Shown: positions 1 to 6,160 of the stretch, piece by piece
How the letters are laid out: each line of letters opens with the position of its first letter
How positions within the stretch are numbered: position 1 is the first letter of the stretch
Source: Actinomycetota bacterium
GTDB lineage: Bacteria > Actinomycetota > Acidimicrobiia > Spongiisociales > ZC4RG35
Length of the DNA stretch: 9,174 nt
NCBI GenBank assembly: GCA_027296205.1
Contig: JAPUJM010000153.1
Span: 1 to 9,174 of the forward strand
Reading direction: 5' to 3'
Made by a program: the position numbers and the translations under genes
Notes under the pieces: model-generated
Databases searched by the model: none
Seen by the model: the letters and a program-made list of their open reading frames with translations, nothing else
Told to the model about the DNA's origin: nothing

Positions 1-861
1 GTTGATGCGGAAGATCTGCTCGGTGATGATGGCGCCGGCGAAGATGCCAGGGATGGAGAGAGCAATCAGGGTGACCACCGGGATCATGCTGTTGCGCATC
101 ACGTGGGTCATGACCACCTTGGTCTCGCCGAGCCCCTTGGAGCGTGCGGTGCGGACATAATCCTCATTGAGATTGTCCAGCATCGACGCCCGGGTGAATC
201 GACTCAGGGCGGCAGCGTTGAACAGGGTCAGGACCGTGACCGGCATGACCATCTGTTTCACCTGGAGAACAAAGGTGTCCCAGCTGTTCACCACCAGCGT
301 GGTGTCATAGAACGATGGAAACCATCCCAGCCAGACGCTGAAGACGACGATGGCCAGAAGCCCGGTGAAAAAGGTGGGGACCGAGTAGCCAACCATGGTG
401 ACGAAGGTCCCGATGTTGTCAAAAGCGGAGTACTGCTTGTAGGCGGAGATGACACCGATCGGGATCGCGAGCATGGTCCCGAATATGAAGGCGAGACCCA
501 GGACCCACAGGGTCTGGGGCAGACGCTGATAGATGATGTCCATCGCCGGGGCCCGCGAGGACCACGAGATGATCCTGCGCCGGTTTTCGCAGTCACCAAT
601 GCAGGTGTTGAACACCGAGTCGATGAAGTTGAGGGGCTCGTTGATGAACATGAGCCGCATCCACTTCAACCATTTGATCAGGAAGGGGTCGTTGAGCCCG
701 AGCGACTCTCTGATCTGCTCCTTAACCTCGGCCGGGATCGTCAACGGCAATTGGGATGTGGGATCGCCCGGGGCGAGGTCGAGAATGGCGAAGATTATGA
801 GACTGATCGCGACCAGAGTCGGTATCGCGAACAGCGTACGTCGGACGGCGTAGGAACCCAT
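1..861 (-). CDS. oppB: OppB/DppB-type ABC transporter permease, cut by the left window edge
   Basis: This is an inner-membrane permease of an oligopeptide-type ABC importer. Reading the minus strand from the ATG at 859-861 gives 287 codons with no stop before position 1, so the C-terminus is missing; family members are usually a little over 300 residues. A TAG in frame at 865-867 makes this the earliest possible ATG. The N-terminus (MGSYAVRRTLFAIPTLVAIS) is the usual first membrane segment, followed by the LAPGDP motif near residue 29. Further membrane segments lie near residues 115-139, 150-180 and 205-220. The cytoplasmic EAA loop that docks on the ATPase is clear at residues 234-264 (DYVRTARSKGLGETK, then HVMRNSMIP). 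The external stretch at residues 72-105 looks longer than usual and holds C87 and C91. The gene lies 121 bp after the binding-protein gene; its OppC-type partner is expected further left. No clear Shine-Dalgarno is visible. The substrate is unknown. Confidence 0.93.
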   Translation of the reverse strand, partial: MGSYAVRRTLFAIPTLVAISLIIFAILDLAPGDPTSQLPLTIPAEVKEQIRESLGLNDPFLIKWLKWMRLMFINEPLNFIDSVFNTCIGDCENRRRIISWSSRAPAMDIIYQRLPQTLWVLGLAFIFGTMLAIPIGVISAYKQYSAFDNIGTFVTMVGYSVPTFFTGLLAIVVFSVWLGWFPSFYDTTLVVNSWDTFVLQVKQMVMPVTVLTLFNAAALSRFTRASMLDNLNEDYVRTARSKGLGETKVVMTHVMRNSMIPVVTLIALSIPGIFAGAIITEQIFRIN

Positions 862-900
862 GGGCTATCTGTATCCGTATCGCAAGAGATCAGAATAGCA

Positions 901-934
901 AGAGGGCCTCTCAGAGTGTTCTGAGAGGCCCTCT
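901..934 (-). terminator. Perfect 15-bp inverted repeat between the binding-protein and permease genes
   Basis: Positions 901-915 (AGAGGGCCTCTCAGA) are exactly complementary to 920-934, with a GTGT loop at 916-919. The stem starts 48 bases after the stop codon of the binding-protein gene and ends 39 bases before the permease start. On the transcribed strand it is followed by TGCTATTCTGATCTC, not a run of U. It is therefore not a textbook strong intrinsic terminator. A leaky terminator or a 3' RNA-stabilising stem is more likely. Such elements are known after binding-protein genes in ABC importer operons, where more binding protein than permease is needed. The structure is seen directly; the role is inferred. 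Confidence 0.65.
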
Positions 935-945
935 CTGCTCGTCTT

Positions 946-991
946 GTCTAGAGAGCGATTGCTCGCTGCTGTCTAGTCGCGATTACTCGCT
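946..991 (-). repeat. Imperfect tandem repeat (period about 24 bp) over the stop codon of the binding-protein gene
   Basis: On the plus strand GCGATTGCTCGCT (955-967) recurs as GCGATTACTCGCT (979-991) with one mismatch. Each copy is preceded by GTCTA (946-950 and 971-975), with a one-base length difference between the copies. The right-hand copy contains the gene's TAA stop at 983-985; at the matching place the left-hand copy reads CAA. It looks like a small local duplication of the gene's 3' end. No function is implied. Confidence 0.5.
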
Positions 992-2812
992 CCGGGTCCA
1001 CTCTTCGATGTTCCAGTACTCGGAGTCCCAACCGTTGGGATCACCGAATCCTCCGATCAGGTTGCTGATACCAGAGACGTTTCCACGGTGGATCAACGGA
1101 ATGATCGCACCGGTTTCGATCATGAGGTCTTGCAACTGGATGACCAGATCGACGAACGCAGGGTCATCGATCCCGGTCTGGGATGCGATTGCCCACGTGT
1201 CGTCGAACTCCTGTGACTGCATGCGTGGCAGGTTCCCGCTGGCGGGCCAACCCAATGCAGCGGTCGGGATCTCAGCGATTGTCCAACCCACCATGTAACC
1301 CACCGGGTCGGGACCGGACGAACCGTTGGTGAACATCTCGATGTCATTGAAGAACTTCCAGATGGAAGCATCACTGGCACTGGTGCCGTCGAAGAAGAGG
1401 CTGGCGTCTTCGTTGCCCATGTTGGCAACAACACCGATCTCTTCCCAGTTGGCCTTGATGATGTCCTGGTTCGACTGACGCACCGCGTTGGTCGAGGTGA
1501 CATAGTCGAACTCGAGCGGGCCAAATCCCTCGGCCTCTCGCACACCGTCATCGTCTGTGTCCAGGTAGCCCAGTTCGTCGAGGATGGCGTTGGCCTCATC
1601 GACATCACGGGTCAGACACCAGTCGTTGTTGTGGGACTGCTGGTCACCGACCGGCCACATTGAGCAGGTTGGAGTACCGGTGGGCCCATAACCGACCTGA
1701 ACCAAGGCATCACGGTCGATCGCCAGGGACAGTGCCCGGGCGAGCTGTGGGTTGTTGAAGAAGAGCGGGTTGTTACCCGATCCATCTTCGGTCCACTCCG
1801 ACGGTGGGTCCGCCCTGTTATCGGTCTGGTTGAGGTTGATGTGCTCAACGTTCGCAGTGAACGATGTCAGCACGATGCCAAAGCCGGCTGCCTCCATCGG
1901 CTGGAGAATCTCCGGGGCGACCTGGAGGTTCCAGGCGTAGTCAGCCTCACCTATCTCGAGCACGGAGCGAGCCGATGCCTCGGCGTCGCCGCCACCTTTG
2001 ATGGTGACAGTCCCGAAGAACGGCTGACCTTCAGCGGCGCCGCGGTAGTTCGGGTTGTACTCGTAGGAGACGGTGTCTTCAGGCTTCAGCTCGGTCACCA
2101 TGTAGGGACCGGTGCCGATCGGCATGAAGTTCTCGTCGGTGCAAGCGCTGGCCTGCTCACCTACGCAGCCCTCGAACTGGGCGCGCTGGATGATCGGCTG
2201 CGTGTAGGACACGAACACGCCGTACGGGTAGGGGGTGGGGTCCGTGAAGTTGATGGTGACCGTGAGGTCATCAACAGCAACCACGTCTGCCACCACTGTG
2301 AAGTCGGCCGAACAACCGGTCAACTCGTCCTGACAGTACTCCCAGCTGAACACGACATCGTCTGCCGTGAACGGGGTTCCGTCGGACCACAGCACGCCTT
2401 CCTTGAGCGTCCATGTGACTGAGGTGAAGTCCGCCGCTACGCCACCGTTCTCAATAGTCGGAATCTCGGCAGCAAGTGTCGGGACCACTGACCCGTCGGG
2501 GGCGTACTCGGCCAGAGGCTCGAGAACGATTGACCCGGCGAGCAAGTCCTTGGTTCCGGTCGAGAGATAGGCGTTGGCCTGTGACGGTGCCTGCCACTGC
2601 AAGAGCAGCAGCTCGCCACCCTGACCAGCCATCGCACCCGTATCGGGAGCCTCGGTGGTGTCGGGAGCCTCGGTGGTGTCGGGAGCCTCGGTGGTGTCGG
2701 CGGCTCCGCCATCACCTTCGGTGGTATCGACGGCACCATCGTCGCCATCCCCGCACGCCGCCAGCACAAGTGCCAGCACGGCAAACAGGGCCAGCCATTT
2801 AACTCTTTTCAT
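983..2812 (-). CDS. Family 5 solute-binding lipoprotein of the oligopeptide-type ABC importer (OppA/DppA-like)
   Basis: This 609-residue protein is the extracellular substrate-capturing component of the importer. Residues 1-20 are a lipoprotein signal: MKR, a hydrophobic core, and the lipobox LAAC with the acylated cysteine at C20. An acidic low-complexity linker follows (about 21-64), including three DTTEAP repeats. The SBP_bac_5 fold begins near residue 66; the family signature is seen at 134-157 (WTLKEGVLWSDGTPFTADDV and onward), and PIGTGPY occurs at 231-237. Close cysteine pairs C160/C167, C216/C224 and C383/C399 could form disulfides outside the cell. A DTDDDG loop lies at 418-423, a pattern common in actinobacterial members of this family. 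The ATG at 2810-2812 has the best ribosome-binding site in the window. The gene sits between the OppF-like gene and the permease gene. Family members bind peptides, but also nickel, sugars, opines and other compounds, so the ligand is open. Confidence 0.95.
   Translation of the reverse strand: MKRVKWLALFAVLALVLAACGDGDDGAVDTTEGDGGAADTTEAPDTTEAPDTTEAPDTGAMAGQGGELLLLQWQAPSQANAYLSTGTKDLLAGSIVLEPLAEYAPDGSVVPTLAAEIPTIENGGVAADFTSVTWTLKEGVLWSDGTPFTADDVVFSWEYCQDELTGCSADFTVVADVVAVDDLTVTINFTDPTPYPYGVFVSYTQPIIQRAQFEGCVGEQASACTDENFMPIGTGPYMVTELKPEDTVSYEYNPNYRGAAEGQPFFGTVTIKGGGDAEASARSVLEIGEADYAWNLQVAPEILQPMEAAGFGIVLTSFTANVEHINLNQTDNRADPPSEWTEDGSGNNPLFFNNPQLARALSLAIDRDALVQVGYGPTGTPTCSMWPVGDQQSHNNDWCLTRDVDEANAILDELGYLDTDDDGVREAEGFGPLEFDYVTSTNAVRQSNQDIIKANWEEIGVVANMGNEDASLFFDGTSASDASIWKFFNDIEMFTNGSSGPDPVGYMVGWTIAEIPTAALGWPASGNLPRMQSQEFDDTWAIASQTGIDDPAFVDLVIQLQDLMIETGAIIPLIHRGNVSGISNLIGGFGDPNGWDSEYWNIEEWTRSE
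2643..2696 (-). repeat. Three exact 18-bp tandem repeats encoding DTTEAP in the lipoprotein linker
   Basis: Three identical 18-bp units lie at 2643-2660, 2661-2678 and 2679-2696 (plus-strand unit TCGGGAGCCTCGGTGGTG). Each encodes Asp-Thr-Thr-Glu-Ala-Pro. Degenerate relatives extend the pattern to the right (DTTEGDGGAA, residues 29-38). The array is a flexible acidic tether between the lipid-anchored cysteine and the binding domain. Exact in-frame units could change copy number by slippage without breaking the reading frame. Confidence 0.9.
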
Positions 2813-2820
2813 ATAGTTTT

Positions 2821-2827
2821 CTCCTCC
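2821..2827 (-). promoter_or_regulatory. Strong Shine-Dalgarno for the binding-protein gene
   Basis: The minus strand reads GGAGGAG eight bases before the ATG at 2810-2812. It is the only near-perfect anti-16S match before any start codon in the window, and it fixes the start. It fits a need for high expression of the binding protein compared with the other importer subunits. Confidence 0.85.
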
Positions 2828-2929
2828 ATGTATCCGGTACGACGACCGGGATCGGAGGAACGGTAACAGTGTTTCGCTCCATAAGGATGGGAAAGCGACT
2901 GGACCGGGGGGGACTGCTCCTGACCGGGT

Positions 2930-3946
2930 CTATTTGGCGAAGTGACAGGCAACCCAGTGATCGGTGCCGAGCTCGCGCCACTCGGGTACCTCGGCGATGC
3001 AGCGGTCCTGTGCAATTGGGCAACGGGTGTTGAAAACACAGCCGGGAGGCGGGTTGGCGGGGCTGGGAATGTCGCCTTCCAGAATGACGTGCCGGCGGGC
3101 TGCCTCCACCTCGGGGTCGGGGACCGGCACAGCCGAAAGCAGGGCTTGGGTGTAAGGGTGCTTGGGGTCGTTGTAGAGATCGTCGACGTCTGCCAGTTCC
3201 ATGATCTTGCCCAGGTACATCACGGCCACCCGATCGGCGATGTGGCGAACCATGGAGAGGTCATGGCTGATGAAGAGATAGGTCAGCCCGAGGACATCTT
3301 GAAGGTCTTCCAGGAGATTGACCACCTGTGCCTGGATCGAAACGTCCAGGGCAGCGATCGGCTCGTCACAGACGATGAAATCGGGGCTGAGGGCGATGGC
3401 GCGGGCGATGCCGATGCGTTGCCGCTGGCCTCCGGAGAATTCGTGGGGATACCTGTTGGCATGTTTTGGCTCCAGTCCGACCAGACTCAGGAGCTCGGCG
3501 ACCCTGCGCTGGCGTTCGTCGCCTTTAGACTTCTTGTGCTCCTTGAGGGGCTCAGCAATGATCGTCCCTACCGTCATCCTCGGGTTCAACGAGGCATGTG
3601 GGTTCTGGAAGATCATCTGCATCCGCGGACGCAACTTACGGAGGTCCTCGCCTTTGGTCTCGGTGAGCTCCTTGTCTTCGAAAGTGACGCTTCCCTCGGT
3701 GGCCTCGTCGAGCTGCAGGATGACCCGGCCGGTGGTCGACTTTCCCGACCCGCTCTCGCCGACCAGGCCAAGGGTCTCGCCGCGATAGATGTCAAAGCTG
3801 ACGCCATCGACGGCCCGGACGGCACCAACCTGACGTCTGAAGACGCCCTTCATGATCGGGAAGTGCTTTTTCACGTTGGTCACGCTGACCAGGACCTCGG
3901 GGTTGGCGTTGCTGGGAGCGGCCGGGTCCACAGTGTCAGCGTCCAT
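2930..3946 (-). CDS. oppF: Oligopeptide-type ABC importer ATPase, OppF/DppF-like
   Basis: This cytoplasmic ATPase powers import together with the OppD-like subunit. With the ATG at 3944-3946 it has 338 residues. In that numbering the Walker A is GESGSGKS at 63-70, the Q-loop glutamine is Q114, the signature is FSGGQ at 170-174, the Walker B is FIVCDE at 190-195, and the switch histidine is H228. The C-terminal oligopeptide-transporter extension carries C303, C309, C316 and C334. The equivalent four cysteines bind a [4Fe-4S] cluster in studied OppD/DppD proteins. An earlier in-frame ATG at 3989-3991 would add 15 residues and increase the overlap with the upstream gene from 11 to 56 bases. I chose the shorter form, because homology only begins near VLVSVTNVKKHFPI; neither start has a clear Shine-Dalgarno. 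The overlap with the OppD-like gene points to cotranscription. Confidence 0.95.
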   Translation of the reverse strand: MDADTVDPAAPSNANPEVLVSVTNVKKHFPIMKGVFRRQVGAVRAVDGVSFDIYRGETLGLVGESGSGKSTTGRVILQLDEATEGSVTFEDKELTETKGEDLRKLRPRMQMIFQNPHASLNPRMTVGTIIAEPLKEHKKSKGDERQRRVAELLSLVGLEPKHANRYPHEFSGGQRQRIGIARAIALSPDFIVCDEPIAALDVSIQAQVVNLLEDLQDVLGLTYLFISHDLSMVRHIADRVAVMYLGKIMELADVDDLYNDPKHPYTQALLSAVPVPDPEVEAARRHVILEGDIPSPANPPPGCVFNTRCPIAQDRCIAEVPEWRELGTDHWVACHFAK

Positions 3947-4937
3947 AGCGGGGTCTGTCGTTTTCCATGTCCCACCAGCAGGCGACTGCATGAGTTTCGC
4001 TTATCTTGGTCAGCTCCGGGTTCTCGTTCCTGCAGAGGTCGTATGCGTATTCGCAGCGCGGGGCGAATGTGCAGCTGGTCGGCTTGGCGTAGAGGCTGGC
4101 CGGTTGTCCCTTGATGTTGATCAGCTCCTGGCCCTTCTGGTCGAGACGAGGCAGCGAGCCGAGCAGACCCGCGGTGTAGGGATGCTGTGGCTTGGCATAG
4201 AGCTCACCGACCAGGGCTTCTTCGACGATTTCGCCGCCGTACATCACCAGCACCCGGTCGACGAGACCGGCGACGACTCCAAGATCGTGAGTGATCCAGA
4301 TGACGGCTGTGCCGAGCTCGTCTCGCAGATCGCGGACGATCTTGATGATCTGGGCCTGAATGGTCACATCGAGGGCGGTGGTCGGCTCATCGGCAATGAG
4401 CAGCTGTGGGTCACAGGCGAGGGCGATTGCGATCATCACCCGCTGACGCATTCCGCCGGACAGCTCGTGGGGGTACCCCTTGAGGCGTTGCTCGGCGTCG
4501 GGGATCCCGACCAACTCGAGCAAGCCGGCGGCGCGACTGCTGAGTTCCTTGGCGGGTGTGTCGGTATGGAGTGCGAGAGACTCCTCAATCTGACGACCGA
4601 TGGTGAGCACTGGGTTCGGGGAGGTCATCGGGTCCTGGAAGATGAACCCAATCTTTCCACCCCGAACCCGCTTCAGTTCATCAATGTCGAGAGTCAGAAG
4701 ATCCCGATCTTCGAAGATGGCTTCGCCCCCGACGATCTCGCCGGGAGGCATCGGTATCAGACGAAGCAGGGACATCATCGTCACACTCTTCCCGGATCCG
4801 CTCTCACCAACAATACCAAGGAACTCGCCCTTGTTGAGGTCGAAGCTGACGCCGTTGACGGCGTGAACCATCCCGTCCTGGGTGTTGAACTGGGTCCAGA
4901 GGTCGGTGACCTGAAGTACTTTCTCGGTTTCGCTCAC
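3936..4937 (-). CDS. oppD: Oligopeptide-type ABC importer ATPase, OppD/DppD-like
   Basis: This is the second ATPase of the importer, 333 residues from a GTG start at 4935-4937. An in-frame TAG at 4941-4943 leaves no earlier start. The Walker A is GESGSGKS at 44-51, the Q-loop is Q101 in FQDPMTSPNP, the signature is LSGGM at 159-163, the Walker B is LLIADE at 179-184 followed by PTTALD, and the switch histidine is H217 in WITHDLG. The family C-terminal extension contains C289, C295, C302 and C320, spaced exactly as in the neighbouring OppF-like protein, and is expected to hold a [4Fe-4S] cluster. The Q-loop region reads MTSPNP where MTSLNP is usual, a minor change. The gene follows the second amidohydrolase by 64 bp and overlaps the OppF-like gene, so it heads the importer part of the cluster. 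Confidence 0.96.
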   Translation of the reverse strand: MSETEKVLQVTDLWTQFNTQDGMVHAVNGVSFDLNKGEFLGIVGESGSGKSVTMMSLLRLIPMPPGEIVGGEAIFEDRDLLTLDIDELKRVRGGKIGFIFQDPMTSPNPVLTIGRQIEESLALHTDTPAKELSSRAAGLLELVGIPDAEQRLKGYPHELSGGMRQRVMIAIALACDPQLLIADEPTTALDVTIQAQIIKIVRDLRDELGTAVIWITHDLGVVAGLVDRVLVMYGGEIVEEALVGELYAKPQHPYTAGLLGSLPRLDQKGQELINIKGQPASLYAKPTSCTFAPRCEYAYDLCRNENPELTKISETHAVACWWDMENDRPRYGR

Positions 4938-5001
4938 TGGCTATTCGGTCGCTAGGTTGTCGGCAGGCTAACGCCGTCAGTGCCGAAGCGGTTGTCTCGG
5001 C

Positions 5002-6147
5002 TCAACTAGAGAGCGTGTCCCAGATGTCCTGCTCCGCCATATCGATGATGGTGTAGGCCATTGCCAGGGCACCATCACGGATTGCCTCGTCACCGGATGG
5101 CGTCACCGTTGCGGCCGCGAACGCCTTCTGGTGGTTGACGGCATCGCCACACTCGATGCCAAGCATCGGGTGAATGGATGGGACGACCTGGCTGACGTTG
5201 CCCATGTCGGACGAGCCCCCTGAGGCCCCCATCTCCGCTTCGGTGGGCATGGAGCGCCCGAGAGACGCCGAGTTCGCCGAGTAGAGCGCGGTCATGACCG
5301 AGTTGTTGGTCATGTTGAGATACGGGTAGTCGTTTGGGGTCACTTCGATTCGACACCCCGTCGCCGTTGCCGCGGCCTCGAAACAGGCCTTGATCTTGGG
5401 CACGAGCTCCTGAAGACGCTCGTTGGTGCCGGACCTGATGCCCCAGGACGAGGCGGTGTATGCAGGGATGATATTGGAGGCGTCCCCACCGTGGGTGATG
5501 ATGCAATGCACCCGATCGTCGGGAAGCATGTGCTGTCTGAATGTCGCCACGTTGAGATAGGCCTGGACGAAGGCATCCAGCGCGTTGATGCCGACCTGTG
5601 GAGCAAAAGCTGCGTGGGACTCCTTGCCAAAGTACTCAACGGTGAAGCTCTCTCTCGCCTGGAAAGAGGGGTCGAGCTGATCCTCCGGATGCGGGTGGAT
5701 CATCATCGAGGCGGCGGCACCCTCAAAGGCGCCGGCGTCGATCAGGGCCACCTTGCCGCCTCCACCCTCTTCGGCGGGCGTTCCCAAGACCGTCACCCGG
5801 ATCCCCAGTTCGTCTGCCATCGCCGCGGTGGCGATTCCGGCGCCGAGAGCAGCCGTGGCGATGATGTTGTGGCCGCAGGCGTGCCCGACTTCGGGAAGGG
5901 CGTCATACTCGCAGCAGATGACGACGCGGGGACCGCTCGATCCGGCGTTCGCCTCGAACGATGTTTCCAAATCGTATGCGGGATATTTGACCTCGAATCC
6001 GTGCTCACCGAGGAATTCACCTAGTCGACGCGAGGACTCGAACTCCTGGTACCCGAGCTCCGGGTTCTCGTACATCCACTTCGATAGGGCTTGCAGGTCG
6101 CCCTCGACTGAGGAGAATGCCTGCTCTGCGCTCTGTTTTCGACTCAT
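5002..6147 (-). CDS. M20D-family zinc amidohydrolase, second of a tandem pair
   Basis: This 381-residue cytoplasmic enzyme (no signal peptide) is expected to hydrolyse an amide bond in a small substrate. Relatives include AbgB-type p-aminobenzoyl-glutamate hydrolases and PM20D2/ACY1L2-type dipeptidases. The catalytic domain shows EYDALP (80-85), GHACGHN (88-94; C91 and H93 as metal ligands), TPAEEGGGGK (123-132; E126 as general base, E127 as metal ligand), H151 and H339. The central dimerisation (lid) domain spans about 165-285 and includes GKESHAA. The start was set at the ATG at 6145-6147 because MSRKQSAEQAF aligns end to end with the paralogue's MNRHETATKAF. An ATG at 6178-6180 would add 11 residues and overlap the upstream gene; longer readings run inside that gene. 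The stop of the first paralogue is only 13 bp upstream, so the two are probably cotranscribed. The exact substrate is unknown. Confidence 0.93.
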   Translation of the reverse strand: MSRKQSAEQAFSSVEGDLQALSKWMYENPELGYQEFESSRRLGEFLGEHGFEVKYPAYDLETSFEANAGSSGPRVVICCEYDALPEVGHACGHNIIATAALGAGIATAAMADELGIRVTVLGTPAEEGGGGKVALIDAGAFEGAAASMMIHPHPEDQLDPSFQARESFTVEYFGKESHAAFAPQVGINALDAFVQAYLNVATFRQHMLPDDRVHCIITHGGDASNIIPAYTASSWGIRSGTNERLQELVPKIKACFEAAATATGCRIEVTPNDYPYLNMTNNSVMTALYSANSASLGRSMPTEAEMGASGGSSDMGNVSQVVPSIHPMLGIECGDAVNHQKAFAAATVTPSGDEAIRDGALAMAYTIIDMAEQDIWDTLSS

Positions 6148-6160
6148 GCTCGAACCGTAG

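Noticed and set aside
103..924. A long plus-strand open frame of 273 codons
   Set aside because: It lies antisense to the OppB-like permease, whose minus-strand translation shows clear family motifs. The plus-strand product is a charged, low-complexity sequence with no recognisable fold, typical of a shadow frame in high-GC DNA.
2832..2852. Imperfect stem (ATCCGGT / ACCGGGAT with one bulge) before the binding-protein gene
   Set aside because: It is seven base pairs with a bulge in GC-rich DNA and shows no riboswitch-like conserved core; chance is a sufficient explanation.
2942..4955. Two long plus-strand frames (about 390 and 367 codons) opposite the ATPase genes
   Set aside because: Both are mirrors of well-supported ABC ATPase genes; their products show no family motif and cross the boundaries of the real genes.
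4961..4985. Possible hairpin (CGGCA / TGCCG) between the second amidohydrolase and the OppD-like gene
   Set aside because: The stem is only five base pairs plus a weak inner one and has no U tract, so it is not a credible terminator.
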